Source: Deltaproteobacteria bacterium | GTDB lineage: Bacteria; Desulfobacterota; Binatia; DP-6 | Assembly (NCBI GenBank): GCA_005879585.1 | Contig: VBKG01000303.1 | Location: 1-39,877, forward strand | Reading direction: 5' to 3' | Length of the DNA: 39,877 nt | Shown here: positions 30,136 through 38,009 of the stretch, piece by piece | Numbering within the stretch: the first letter of the stretch is position 1 | Layout: every line of letters starts with the position of its first letter | Translations under genes and position numbers: made by a program | Notes under the pieces: generated by a model | Database searches by the model: none | Seen by the model: only the letters and a program-made list of their open reading frames with translations | Told to the model about the DNA's origin: nothing

Positions 30136-31122
30136 TCAGGCGGAGCGGTCGCCGAGATTCTGCGCGAGCGCCTCGAGCGTGCGGCGGTAGGGTGACGCGG
30201 GCAGGCGGCGGAGGGCGTCGAGCGCCTCGGCCACGTGGGCCTGCGCGCGCGCGGTGACCGCCGACAGCACGCCGCTCGCGTGGATGCGGCCGAGGCCGGC
30301 CTCGAGATCCCCGCTCGCGAGCCGTTCGCGGGCGAACAGCCGCGCGAACTCGGGATCGGCGCGGAGGGCGAGCACGATCGGCAGCGAGGGGTTGCCGTCC
30401 CGGAGATCGATGCCCCGAGTCTTGCCGGTGCGGCCGGGATGTCCGACGACGTCGAGCAGGTCGTCGCTCACCTGGAAGGCGAGTCCGATGTGCTCACCGG
30501 CGACCGCCATCGCCTCGACGAGCTCCGGGCTGGCGCCCGCGAGGTGTGCCGCGGTCCGCGCGCCCGCCGCGAAGAGCGACGCCGTCTTCCGCCGGATGAT
30601 CTCCACGTAGTCCGCCAGGGTCACCGCGGGATCGTGGCGAAACCGTCCCTGCATGATCTCGCCTTCGGTGAGGCTCACGCACGCGCTGGCGGCCCAGCGA
30701 ATGACGACCGGCTCGAAGCGTGCGCAGAGGGCGAACGCGCGGCTGAAGAGGAAGTCGCCCGCAACCAGCGTGTCGGCCGCGCCGAACGTCCGGAGCGCCG
30801 ACGGGCGGCCGCGGCGGACGTCCCCCGCGTCGATGATGTCGTCGTGCAGGAGCGTCGCCGAGTGAATGAGCTCGAGGGCGACCGCTGCCTCGATGGCGTC
30901 GTCCCGCCGCACAGCCCCGTTGCCCGCGGCATGAAACACCAGCAGGACGACGGTGGGTCGGATGCGTTTTCCTCCGGCGCCGAGGAGGTGCGTCGCGATC
31001 GTCGCGAGCCGCTCCTCGCGCGACACGAGCTCCTCGGCGAGCCGCTCCTCGACGCGCGCGAGGTCCTCGGCGATCGGAGGCGGGTAGGCGGCGGCCGCGG
31101 CAGTAGGCGCGAGGGAGTTCAC
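30136..31122 (-). CDS. Trans-polyprenyl diphosphate synthase
   Basis: A 328-residue all-helical prenyltransferase. It lengthens farnesyl-type diphosphates for the quinone side chain. Motifs: GGKRIRP at 50-56, the first Asp-rich site LLHDDIIDAG (Asp94, Asp95, Asp98), GDFLFSRAF, and the second Asp-rich site FQVSDDLLDVVG. The residues before the first motif are small or aliphatic (HSAT), as in long-chain enzymes such as octaprenyl synthase, but exact chain length cannot be read. GTG 31122 was chosen because the upstream frame is His/Arg-rich antisense sequence to mrp. It is divergent from mrp with 84 bases between. Short-chain GGPP synthase is the alternative. Confidence 0.9.
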   Translation of the reverse strand: MNSLAPTAAAAAYPPPIAEDLARVEERLAEELVSREERLATIATHLLGAGGKRIRPTVVLLVFHAAGNGAVRRDDAIEAAVALELIHSATLLHDDIIDAGDVRRGRPSALRTFGAADTLVAGDFLFSRAFALCARFEPVVIRWAASACVSLTEGEIMQGRFRHDPAVTLADYVEIIRRKTASLFAAGARTAAHLAGASPELVEAMAVAGEHIGLAFQVSDDLLDVVGHPGRTGKTRGIDLRDGNPSLPIVLALRADPEFARLFARERLASGDLEAGLGRIHASGVLSAVTARAQAHVAEALDALRRLPASPYRRTLEALAQNLGDRSA

Positions 31123-31206
31123 GACGCAGGCGGCCGATTCCACTGCGAAGCGAAGGGCAATGTCAACAGCGACCCTGCAGCGTTGCCTTTTCGGGGGTCG
31201 GTCGCT

Positions 31207-32289
31207 ATGTCCCGGCCAATGGCGCTGACGCCGGACCGGCTTCGCGACGCGCTGCGCGCCGTGCGATTCCCCGGCTTCAACCGCGACATCGTGCGCCTCG
31301 GGATGGTGACCGAGATCGAGGTCGACGGCGGCACCGTCCGGGTGCATGTGCGCCCGGGAACCGATCGCCCCGACGTGCTGCGGCAGCTCACGGCGGACAT
31401 CGAGCGTGTGCTCGGCGCCGATCCCGGGGTCCGCAAGGTCGAAGTCCGCATCACCGGCGCCGCCGAGGGCCGCGGGAAGGACCCGTTCGCCGAGCGCGCG
31501 GCGTTGCCCGGCATCGCGCACATCATCGCGGTGGCGAGCGCCAAGGGCGGCGTTGGCAAGTCCACGGTGGCGGTCAACCTGGCCCTCGCCCTCGCGCGCG
31601 TCGGACGCGTCGGCCTGCTCGACGCCGACGTCTACGGGCCGAGCCTGCCCATCATGTTCGGCACGGCGGAGCGGCCGCGGGCGACGGCGTCCAAGCGCAT
31701 CCAGCCGATCGAGCGCTACGGCATCGGGCTCATCTCGATGGGCTTCTTCCTCGACGAGCGCTCACCGGTCATCTGGCGCGGCCCGATCGTCATGGGCATC
31801 GTGCGGCAGTTCCTGCGCGACGTCGACTGGGGACCCACCGACTTCCTCGTCGTCGACCTGCCGCCCGGGACGGGCGACGCGCAGCTGACGCTCGTGCAGC
31901 AGGTGCCGGTCACCGGCGCGGTGATCGTGACCACGCCGCAGGACGTCGCCCTGCTCGACGTGGGCCGCACGATGGCGATGTTCGCGCAGGTGAAGACCCC
32001 GGTGCTGGGCGTCGTCGAGAACATGAGCGGCTACGTCTGCTCGCAGTGCGGGACCGAGGATCCGATCTTCGGCCGCGGTGGCGCCGACGTCCTCGCCGAA
32101 CGCTTCGGGGTTCCCCTACTGGCGCGGATCCCGCTCGTACCCGCGGTCCGCGAAGGCGGCGACAGCGGCCACCCCATCGTGGTCGCGGCCCCGGAGCATC
32201 CCGTGAGCGCGCTGTTTCGGGTACTTGCCGAGCGCGTCGCGGCGGCCGCCGCGCAGCCCGCCGTCCCGGTCCCCGGCGTCCACCCCTGA
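31207..32289 (+). CDS. mrp: Mrp/ApbC-family iron-sulfur cluster carrier ATPase
   Basis: A 360-residue P-loop protein that carries and delivers 4Fe-4S clusters in the cytoplasm. Residues 1-90 form an MIP18/DUF59-like domain. The deviant Walker A SAKGGVGKST is near residue 112. DADVYGPSLPIMFG and VDLPPGTGDAQLTL follow. The cluster-binding CxxC is CSQCG near residue 278. Length is that of bacterial Mrp (about 360). I chose ATG 31207; an ATG four codons in is possible. A ferredoxin gene follows 71 bases later with its own likely promoter, which fits an iron-sulfur theme. Confidence 0.93.
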   Translation: MSRPMALTPDRLRDALRAVRFPGFNRDIVRLGMVTEIEVDGGTVRVHVRPGTDRPDVLRQLTADIERVLGADPGVRKVEVRITGAAEGRGKDPFAERAALPGIAHIIAVASAKGGVGKSTVAVNLALALARVGRVGLLDADVYGPSLPIMFGTAERPRATASKRIQPIERYGIGLISMGFFLDERSPVIWRGPIVMGIVRQFLRDVDWGPTDFLVVDLPPGTGDAQLTLVQQVPVTGAVIVTTPQDVALLDVGRTMAMFAQVKTPVLGVVENMSGYVCSQCGTEDPIFGRGGADVLAERFGVPLLARIPLVPAVREGGDSGHPIVVAAPEHPVSALFRVLAERVAAAAAQPAVPVPGVHP

Positions 32290-32302
32290 CGTCCTTATTT
32301 GG

Positions 32303-32332
32303 TTGTCATCGGTCGCGCACCGCCGGTATAGT
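32303..32332 (+). promoter_or_regulatory. Sigma-70-type promoter for the ferredoxin gene
   Basis: TTGTCA at 32303-32308 and TATAGT at 32327-32332 are 18 bases apart. Each matches the sigma-70 consensus at five of six positions. The pair lies 28 bases before the ferredoxin ATG in an otherwise very GC-rich background. Confidence 0.6.
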
Positions 32333-32360
32333 CGGCGCGCGACCGAGGGGGCCGCGTACG

Positions 32361-32696
32361 ATGTCGACCATGATCACCACGGAGTGCATCAACTGCGGGG
32401 CATGCGAGCCCGAATGCCCGAACACGGCGATCTACGAAGGCGGCGTGCCCTGGAACGGCGACGGTGCCGCGCATCCGGCGCTCGCCGCGGACGTCTACTA
32501 CATCGTGCCGGAGAAGTGCACCGAGTGCGTCGGCTTCTTCGACCAGGAGCAGTGTGCGGCGGTGTGTCCGGTCGACTGCTGCGTGCCGAACCCCGACGAT
32601 CCGGAGACCGAGGACCAGCTGCTCGCCAAGGCGCGCCGCATTCATCCCGATCACGCGTTCGCCACCGACTTCCCGTCCCGGTTCCGAAAGAAGTAA
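32361..32696 (+). CDS. Two-cluster 4Fe-4S ferredoxin, YfhL type
   Basis: A 111-residue ferredoxin that transfers electrons in the cytoplasm. The first cluster site is CINCGACEPECP with Cys9, Cys12, Cys15 and Cys19. The second is CTECVGFFDQEQCAAVCPVD with Cys53, Cys56, Cys65 and Cys69, where the spacing between the second and third Cys is enlarged as in YfhL/FdxN-like proteins. An extra Cys73-Cys74 pair follows. The C-terminal tail (EDQLLAKARRIHP) is helical. The start is ATG 32361, with the family motif ITTECINCG right after. It lies between mrp and ino1 but has its own promoter-like sequence. The redox partner is unknown. Confidence 0.93.
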   Translation: MSTMITTECINCGACEPECPNTAIYEGGVPWNGDGAAHPALAADVYYIVPEKCTECVGFFDQEQCAAVCPVDCCVPNPDDPETEDQLLAKARRIHPDHAFATDFPSRFRKK

Positions 32697-32789
32697 GTTT
32701 GCGCGCTCACCGGGGCGGCATTTACAGTCCGCCTGCCGTTGAGTATATGGGGCGCGCTCCAGCCTCGCACGAATGCGCGAGCCTCACGA

Positions 32790-33893
32790 ATGAGAAAGAT
32801 CGCCGTCGGCATCGTCGGCGTGGGCAACTGCGCCAGCAGTCTGCTGCAGGGCATCGAGTTCTATCGAGCGCCCGACCCCGCCGCCAACGGACATACGATC
32901 GGTCTGATGCACGACGACCTGTGCGGCTACCGGCCGAGCGACATCGAGGTCGTGTGCGCGTTCGACGTCGACGCGCGGAAGGTCGGGCAGTCGCTCGACG
33001 TGGCGGCGAAGGCGCCGCCCAACAACGCCCGCCCCCTGTATCCCCGCCTGCCGCGCTCGTCCGTCGTGGTCCAGATGGGCCCGGTCCTCGACGGCATCTC
33101 CGATCACATGCGCGACTACCCGCCCGAGGAGGCGTTCGTGGTCGCCGAGCGGCGTCCGGTCGACGTGGTCGATGTGCTCAAGCAGAGCGGCGCCGATGTC
33201 CTGATCAACTACCTGCCGGTCGGCAGCCAGGCCGCCACCGAGCACTACGCGCGCGCCTGCCTCGAGGCCGGGGTGTCGTTCATCAACTGCATCCCGGTGT
33301 TCATCGCGTCCGACCCACAATGGGCGGCCGAGTTCGAGCGCCGGCGCATCCCGCTCATCGGCGACGACGTCAAGTCGCAGCTCGGCGCCACGATCCTGCA
33401 CCGCATGCTCGCGCGCCTGTTCGTGGACCGCGGCGTCACGCTCGACCGGACCTACCAGCTGAACACCGGCGGCAACACGGACTTCCTGAACATGCTGAAC
33501 CGCGCTCGCACCGGCGCCAAGCGTCGATCGAAGACCGAGGCGGTGCAGAGCGTGCTGCCGGAGCCGCTGCCCCGTGAATCGATCCACATCGGACCGAGCG
33601 ACTACGTCCCCTGGCAGCGCGACAACAAGGTGTGCTTCCTCCGCATGGAGGGGCGCGGGTTCGCGAACGCGCCGATCGAGCTCGAGGTGCGACTGTCGGT
33701 CGAGGACAGCCCCAACTCGGCCGGTTGCGTGATCGACGCCATCCGCTGCTGCCGCGTGGCGCGCGATCGGGGCATCGGCGGCCCCCTCAACAGCGTTGCG
33801 GCATACCTCATGAAGCATCCGCCGCGGCAGCTGGCCGACGATCTCGCGAAGGAACGGGTCGAGCACTTCCTCCGCGGGGAGATCGAGCGCTAG
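32790..33893 (+). CDS. ino1: Myo-inositol-1-phosphate synthase
   Basis: A 367-residue enzyme that converts glucose-6-phosphate to inositol-1-phosphate using NAD. It has the shorter form typical of actinobacteria (about 365 residues), not the ~530-residue eukaryotic form. Motifs: the NAD loop GIVGVGNCASSLLQG at residues 8-22, GADVLINYLPVGSQAATEHY, INCIPVFIAS, IGDDVKSQLGATILHR with the catalytic Lys, and NTGGNTDFLNML. ATG 32790 begins the NAD-binding strand. It ends two bases before the CDP-alcohol phosphatidyltransferase gene, so the product should feed that enzyme. TATATG at about 32744 in the leader could be a -10 box but has no good partner. Confidence 0.94.
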   Translation: MRKIAVGIVGVGNCASSLLQGIEFYRAPDPAANGHTIGLMHDDLCGYRPSDIEVVCAFDVDARKVGQSLDVAAKAPPNNARPLYPRLPRSSVVVQMGPVLDGISDHMRDYPPEEAFVVAERRPVDVVDVLKQSGADVLINYLPVGSQAATEHYARACLEAGVSFINCIPVFIASDPQWAAEFERRRIPLIGDDVKSQLGATILHRMLARLFVDRGVTLDRTYQLNTGGNTDFLNMLNRARTGAKRRSKTEAVQSVLPEPLPRESIHIGPSDYVPWQRDNKVCFLRMEGRGFANAPIELEVRLSVEDSPNSAGCVIDAIRCCRVARDRGIGGPLNSVAAYLMKHPPRQLADDLAKERVEHFLRGEIER

Positions 33894-33895
33894 GC

Positions 33896-34654
33896 GTGCC
33901 GCCGGCCTGCCGGCCGGGAACCGCCGCGGTCGCGGCGGTCGTCGTCGGCGTCGCGGTGGCGCTGGCACTCCGGGGATACGCGCACACGGCGGTCGCCTCG
34001 GGGCCGACCGGCGACGAGCCGCCGCTCCTCGGACCGCGCGTGCGGGCCTGGTACCGCGGCGTGCTCGCGCCGTTCGAGGACCAGCTGGTCGTCTGGCGCG
34101 TCCATCCCGACCTGCTGACGTTCGCGCAGCTCGGCGTCAGCATCCTCGCCGGCGCGGCGTTCTGGGCGGGGTGGATCTTCGTCGCCGGCTGGCTCACGAT
34201 CCTCGCGGGCACGCTCGACATCCTCGACGGCGGCGTCGCCCGGCGAAACGGCGCGGCGGGCCGCCGCGGCGCGCTCGTCGATTCGGTCGTCGACCGCTAT
34301 TCCGAGTTCGCGACGTTCCTCGGCCTCGGCGCCTTCTTCCGCGACGACTGGGTGCTGCTCGCGGTCGCGGTGGCGGCGTTCGCGAGCCTCATGGTGAGCT
34401 ACACCCGCGCGCGCGCCGAGGGCCTCGGCGTGGCCCTCAGCGCCGGGCGGGCGCAGCGGCCCGAGCGCTACGTCGTGCTCGGGTTCGGCGCCTGGCTCTC
34501 CGGGCTGGTCGCGCACCTCGCGTGTCCGGTCCTCGGGCATCCGACGCACGCCGTGCTCGGCGCCGCGGTCGTGCTGCTGGCCGCGCTGTCGGCCTGGACG
34601 GCGCTCGCCCGGGCGCGGCTCGCCGCCCGGGAGCTCCAGGGCGGCGCGGGATGA
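33896..34654 (+). CDS. CDP-alcohol phosphatidyltransferase, likely phosphatidylinositol-phosphate synthase
   Basis: A 252-residue inner-membrane enzyme that joins CDP-diacylglycerol to an alcohol. The family signature is complete: Asp108, Asp111-Gly112, Ala115-Arg116, Gly125, Asp129 and Asp133 (DILDGGVARR, then GALVDSVVDR), with the exact D-x2-DG-x2-AR-x8-G-x3-D-x3-D spacing. About six hydrophobic helices are visible, the first at residues 8-27. The start is GTG 33896, two bases after the ino1 stop. Because it directly follows inositol-phosphate synthase, inositol-1-phosphate is the likely acceptor, as in actinobacteria; that is inference. Phosphatidylglycerophosphate synthase is the main alternative. 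The next gene overlaps by 4 bases (ATGA). Confidence 0.85.
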   Translation: MPPACRPGTAAVAAVVVGVAVALALRGYAHTAVASGPTGDEPPLLGPRVRAWYRGVLAPFEDQLVVWRVHPDLLTFAQLGVSILAGAAFWAGWIFVAGWLTILAGTLDILDGGVARRNGAAGRRGALVDSVVDRYSEFATFLGLGAFFRDDWVLLAVAVAAFASLMVSYTRARAEGLGVALSAGRAQRPERYVVLGFGAWLSGLVAHLACPVLGHPTHAVLGAAVVLLAALSAWTALARARLAARELQGGAG

Positions 34655-34854
34655 GCCCGGCGCCCGGCGGGAAGGCGCGGCCGCTCGGCTTCCTGCTCCT
34701 CGTCCTGGGACTCGGCGTCAAGATGGATTCGGGGTACGACGCGTTCGCGTGGCTGCTGATCGTCGCCGGTGCCGCGACCGCCGCGGTCGGGCTCTGGGAA
34801 CTCCTCCGTCTGGGGACGCGCGAGGCTTTCGTCCCGCGGCGAGCCGGGGAATAA
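34651..34854 (+). CDS. Small membrane protein in the inositol-lipid cassette
   Basis: A 67-residue protein with two hydrophobic helices (PLGFLLLVLGLGV at about residues 11-23 and AFAWLLIVAGAATAAVGLWE at 32-51) and a basic C-terminus. It starts at ATG 34651, overlapping the stop of the phosphatidyltransferase gene (ATGA), so translation is coupled. I know no named family. Its position between the lipid synthase and the flippase-like gene suggests a helper of either one; that is inference. Confidence 0.75.
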   Translation: MSPAPGGKARPLGFLLLVLGLGVKMDSGYDAFAWLLIVAGAATAAVGLWELLRLGTREAFVPRRAGE

Positions 34855-34860
34855 TGCCGC

Positions 34861-34886
34861 GCGCCCGTTTTCCGGGCGCCGGGAGG
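34861..34886 (+). promoter_or_regulatory. Hairpin and ribosome-binding site before the flippase-like gene
   Basis: A 7-bp stem (GCGCCCG/CGGGCGC, loop TTTTC) at 34861-34879 is followed at once by GGGAGG at 34881-34886. This strong Shine-Dalgarno sequence is 5 bases before CTG 34892. It points to the start there although no ATG, GTG or TTG is in frame. Confidence 0.5.
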
Positions 34887-34891
34887 ACCGT

Positions 34892-35899
34892 CTGCGCACC
34901 GCGTTCCGCTCACTGGTCGGCATCGCCGTCTCCCTCGGCTGTCTCTACTTCGCGACGCGGGGGACGGACTGGCAGCGGGTCGGGGCCCTCATCGCGGGGG
35001 CGCGGCCCGGGTGGGTGGTGGCGCTGGTCGCCGTCAGCCTGATGTCGCTCTACGTGCGCGCGCAGCGCTGGCGCGTCCTGCTTCGCCCGGTCGGCGACAT
35101 CGAGCTCTATCCGGCGCTCTCGGCGACGGCCATCGGCTTCGGCGCGAGCTCCGTGCTGCCGTTCCGACTGGGCGAGCTCCTGCGGCCCGCACTGCTCGGT
35201 CGGCGTGCCGGCGTCGGCATGAGCGCGGCGCTCTCGAGCGTCGTGCTCGAGCGGCTGTTCGACATGCTGCTGGTGATCGGCTGCTTTCTCGGCCTGGCGC
35301 TCGCGTACCCGATCCCGCGCGCGATGCGCCAGGCCTCGTGGGTGCTCGCGGCGATGGCCTCCGTCGGCTTCGTCGTGCTGCTCGCGATGCAGCGCAATCG
35401 GGCGCTCGCCGACCGGCTGATCGGGTCTGCGCTCGGGTTCGTGCCCGCGCGCGCCCGCCGCGGACTGGCCCCGCTGTGCACCGCGTTCCTGAATGGCCTC
35501 GCCGGCCTGTCGGACGGGGCCACCGTCGCGGTGGTGATCGCCTACTCGGTCTACCTCTGGGGCGTGATCGCGCTCACCTTCCTGTTCGGTTTCCTCGCGC
35601 TCGACATCCACGTCCCGCTCGTCGCGGCGTCGCTCGCCGTCGTCGTGGTGGTGGCCGCCTTCGTCTTCCTCCCGCAGGCGCCCGGCTTCGTCGGCACCTG
35701 GCAGGCCGGATGTGTTCTCGCGCTCGGCTTCTTCGCCGTCCCGAAGGACGCGGCGGTCGGCTATTCGCTGTTCACCTGGGTGATCCAGATGGTGATCAAC
35801 ATCGCCGTGGCCGGGGTCTTCCTCGCGCGCGAGGACGTCTCGGTCTCGCAGCTGGTGCGGCTCGCCGAGCGCCAGGCGCCGCCCGCGGAGGCGGGCTAG
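34892..35899 (+). CDS. Flippase-like integral membrane protein (LPG synthase TM / UPF0104 family)
   Basis: About 335 residues with roughly eight membrane helices, of the lysylphosphatidylglycerol-synthase transmembrane (flippase-like) family. Family marks are ARPGWVVALVAVSLMSLYVR then AQRWRVLLRP, FGASSVLPFRLGELLRP, SSVVLERLFDMLLVIG, and LPQAPGFVGTWQAGCVLAL. Such proteins are thought to move or bind lipid-linked substrates. It has no soluble aminoacyl-transfer domain. The only standard start in frame (GTG 34769) would overlap the previous gene by 86 bases. A strong GGGAGG stands 5 bases before CTG 34892, which I prefer as the start. It follows the inositol-lipid genes and precedes coaBC by 4 bases. 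Flipping of the inositol lipid is inference. Confidence 0.82.
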   Translation: MRTAFRSLVGIAVSLGCLYFATRGTDWQRVGALIAGARPGWVVALVAVSLMSLYVRAQRWRVLLRPVGDIELYPALSATAIGFGASSVLPFRLGELLRPALLGRRAGVGMSAALSSVVLERLFDMLLVIGCFLGLALAYPIPRAMRQASWVLAAMASVGFVVLLAMQRNRALADRLIGSALGFVPARARRGLAPLCTAFLNGLAGLSDGATVAVVIAYSVYLWGVIALTFLFGFLALDIHVPLVAASLAVVVVVAAFVFLPQAPGFVGTWQAGCVLALGFFAVPKDAAVGYSLFTWVIQMVINIAVAGVFLAREDVSVSQLVRLAERQAPPAEAG

Positions 35900-35903
35900 C
35901 ACG

Positions 35904-37133
35904 ATGCCGCTCGACGGGAGGACCGTCGTCGTCGGCGTGAGCGGCGGCATCGCCTGCTACAAGGCGTGCGAGCTCGTGCGGCTGCTCGTGGGGGCGGGGG
36001 CGCGGGTCCGCGCCGTGATGACCGCCGCGGCGCAGCGGTTCGTCACGCCGCTCACGTTCCAGACGCTCGCCGGGCAGCCCGTGGCGACCGACACCTTCGA
36101 TCTGACTCAGGAGTCCGAGATCGGGCACATCCGGCTCGCCGACGAGGCCGACGCGGTGGCGATCGCGCCCGCCACGGCGAACGTCATCGCGAAGCTCGCC
36201 GCGGGGATCGCCGACGATCTGCTGACCACCGTCCTGCTCGCCACGCGCGCGCCGCTCGTGCTCGCGCCGGCGATGAACGTCCACATGTGGGAGCACCCGA
36301 CCGTGCAGGAGAACGTTGCTCGCCTCGTCGCGCGCGGGGCGCGCGTCGTCGGGCCGGCGAGCGGCTCGCTGGCGTGCGGGTACGAGGGAACCGGCCGCCT
36401 TGCCTCGCCGGAGGACGTCGTCGAGGAGATCCGGCACGTGCTGACGCCGCAGGACCTCGCCGGGGAGCGCGTGCTCGTCTCGGCAGGGGCCACGCAGGAG
36501 CCCATCGACCCCGTCCGCTACCTGTCCAATCGCTCGAGCGGCAAGATGGGATTTGCGGTCGCGCGCGTGGCGCGCCGGCGCGGCGCCGACGTGACACTGG
36601 TCGTCGGTACGACGGCGCTCACGCCACCGGCGGGCGTGCACACGGTGCAGGTGACGACGGGCGAGGAGATGGCGCGCGCCGTGCAGGCCGCCGCCGCGAG
36701 CGCGACCGTCGTGGTGATGGCCGCCGCGGTGGCCGACTACCGCCCGCGGCATCCTTCGGAGCACAAGGTGAAGAAGAGCGCGCGACCGGCGGCGCTGGAG
36801 CTCGAGCCGAACCCCGACATCCTGCGGCGGCTTGCCACGCGCAAGGGACGGCGCGTCCTGATCGGCTTCGCGGCCGAGACCGAGCACGTCGTGCGGGAGG
36901 CGCGCCGGAAGCTCGCCGAGAAGCGGCTCGACCTGATCGTCGGCAACGACGTCACGGCGCCCGGCGCGGCCTTCGGCGGCGATACCAACGTCGTCCACCT
37001 GATCGACGCCGCCGGCGAGGAGCAGGCGCTGCCTCTCCTGTCCAAAGAAGAGGTCGCCGACCGGATCCTCGACTGGGTCGTGGCGCACCGCTCCGCGGCG
37101 ACACGCCGTCCGACGTTGCGACGTGTCCGCTGA
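35904..37133 (+). CDS. coaBC: Bifunctional phosphopantothenoylcysteine decarboxylase / phosphopantothenate-cysteine ligase
   Basis: A 409-residue two-domain enzyme for two steps of coenzyme A synthesis. Residues 1-185 are the FMN-dependent CoaC decarboxylase (GVSGGIACYKACELVRLL at the start, active His in GHIRLADEAD near 75, PAMNVHMW near 125, and the active Cys in SLACGYEGTGRL near 158). Residues ~190-395 are the CoaB ligase (SAGATQEPIDPVRYLSNRSS near 194, GKMG, AAVADYRP near 274, the Lys cluster KVKK near 291, and GFAAETEHV). All expected residues are present and the length is that of the family. ATG 35904 lies 4 bases after the flippase-like gene stop. It converges on the PLC-like gene. 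Confidence 0.94.
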   Translation: MPLDGRTVVVGVSGGIACYKACELVRLLVGAGARVRAVMTAAAQRFVTPLTFQTLAGQPVATDTFDLTQESEIGHIRLADEADAVAIAPATANVIAKLAAGIADDLLTTVLLATRAPLVLAPAMNVHMWEHPTVQENVARLVARGARVVGPASGSLACGYEGTGRLASPEDVVEEIRHVLTPQDLAGERVLVSAGATQEPIDPVRYLSNRSSGKMGFAVARVARRRGADVTLVVGTTALTPPAGVHTVQVTTGEEMARAVQAAAASATVVVMAAAVADYRPRHPSEHKVKKSARPAALELEPNPDILRRLATRKGRRVLIGFAAETEHVVREARRKLAEKRLDLIVGNDVTAPGAAFGGDTNVVHLIDAAGEEQALPLLSKEEVADRILDWVVAHRSAATRRPTLRRVR

Positions 37134-37140
37134 CGGCGCG

Positions 37141-37992
37141 TCAGGCGACGAGCGCCCGCACCTCGGCGTCGAGCGCCGCCGTCATGCGGCCGCGACGGTG
37201 GAGCGTCCTGAGCTTGCGGCGCAACGCTTCGGCGCGGGACAGTGCTTCGCGTCCGGTCGGGTCGGACTGCTGGCAGACGCTCGCCCGGCCGTGCGCCAGG
37301 AGATCCTGGATCGCCCCGACGCACACGGCGTTGAAGCGATCCACCTCGCCGGGCGCGAGCGGATAGCGCGAACGCTCCGAGAGACCGCGGATCATGCGCT
37401 GCCACTGGCCGAATTGCTGGACGGCCATCACCGAGTTGAAGATGCGCTTGTTGGTGCGGAACGAGAAGAGCGTGCGCTCGACGACGCGTTCGACCAGCCG
37501 GTCGCAGTCGGCAAAGCGGTGGTCGAGCACGGTGCGGATCAGCCGGCAGCGGTCCCGCTCCTGCGCCGCGTCGAAACGCGCCTCCCAGTAGATGTGCTTG
37601 AGGGTCCGCGCGCGATAGCTGACGATGAGCTGCACGGGAACGTACTCGTTGTGCGAGTACACGTCGCCCGCGAGGTGCGAGAGATAGCCGTACGCGAACG
37701 CCTGCTCGCGTTCGCCGCGCGCGGACTCGACCAGCTGCCAGCCGACGGGCCAGCAGTGGCAGTGCGTGTAGAGGCTTCGGGTGTACTTCTTGGCCTGGAC
37801 GATGTCCGCGGCGATGCAGCCGTAGAGGTAAGGGAGTCGGTGGGCGCGCAGGATTTCTTGAAGGGCCGGAGCCAGGGTGCTAAGACTGCCGAGGATTTGC
37901 GAGCCGTGGACGAGGTGGGTGACCGGCCCCCACGCGTGCGCCTCGCCGGGCCAGGCGAGGAAGAGAAGCACCACGGCGCCGGCCAGCCACAT
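37141..37992 (-). CDS. Secreted zinc-dependent phospholipase C-like protein
   Basis: A 283-residue protein with a signal peptide (residues 1-20, ending GEAHA) that leaves Trp as the mature N-terminus. In phospholipase C of the Bacillus type, the amino group and carbonyl of Trp1 bind zinc. Further ligands fit: His6 (mature numbering), Asp43 (IAADIV), His57/59, His86 and Asp90 (YLSHLAGDVYSH), His94, and His113 with Glu117 (KHIYWE), the last two with the exact family spacing. It would cleave phospholipid head groups outside the inner membrane. Met at 37992 gives a proper signal peptide; a TTG at 38010 is also open. It is divergent from the uracil-DNA glycosylase gene. Substrate preference is unknown. 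Confidence 0.8.
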   Translation of the reverse strand: MWLAGAVVLLFLAWPGEAHAWGPVTHLVHGSQILGSLSTLAPALQEILRAHRLPYLYGCIAADIVQAKKYTRSLYTHCHCWPVGWQLVESARGEREQAFAYGYLSHLAGDVYSHNEYVPVQLIVSYRARTLKHIYWEARFDAAQERDRCRLIRTVLDHRFADCDRLVERVVERTLFSFRTNKRIFNSVMAVQQFGQWQRMIRGLSERSRYPLAPGEVDRFNAVCVGAIQDLLAHGRASVCQQSDPTGREALSRAEALRRKLRTLHRRGRMTAALDAEVRALVA

Positions 37993-38009
37993 CGCTCGCC
38001 GATCGTACA

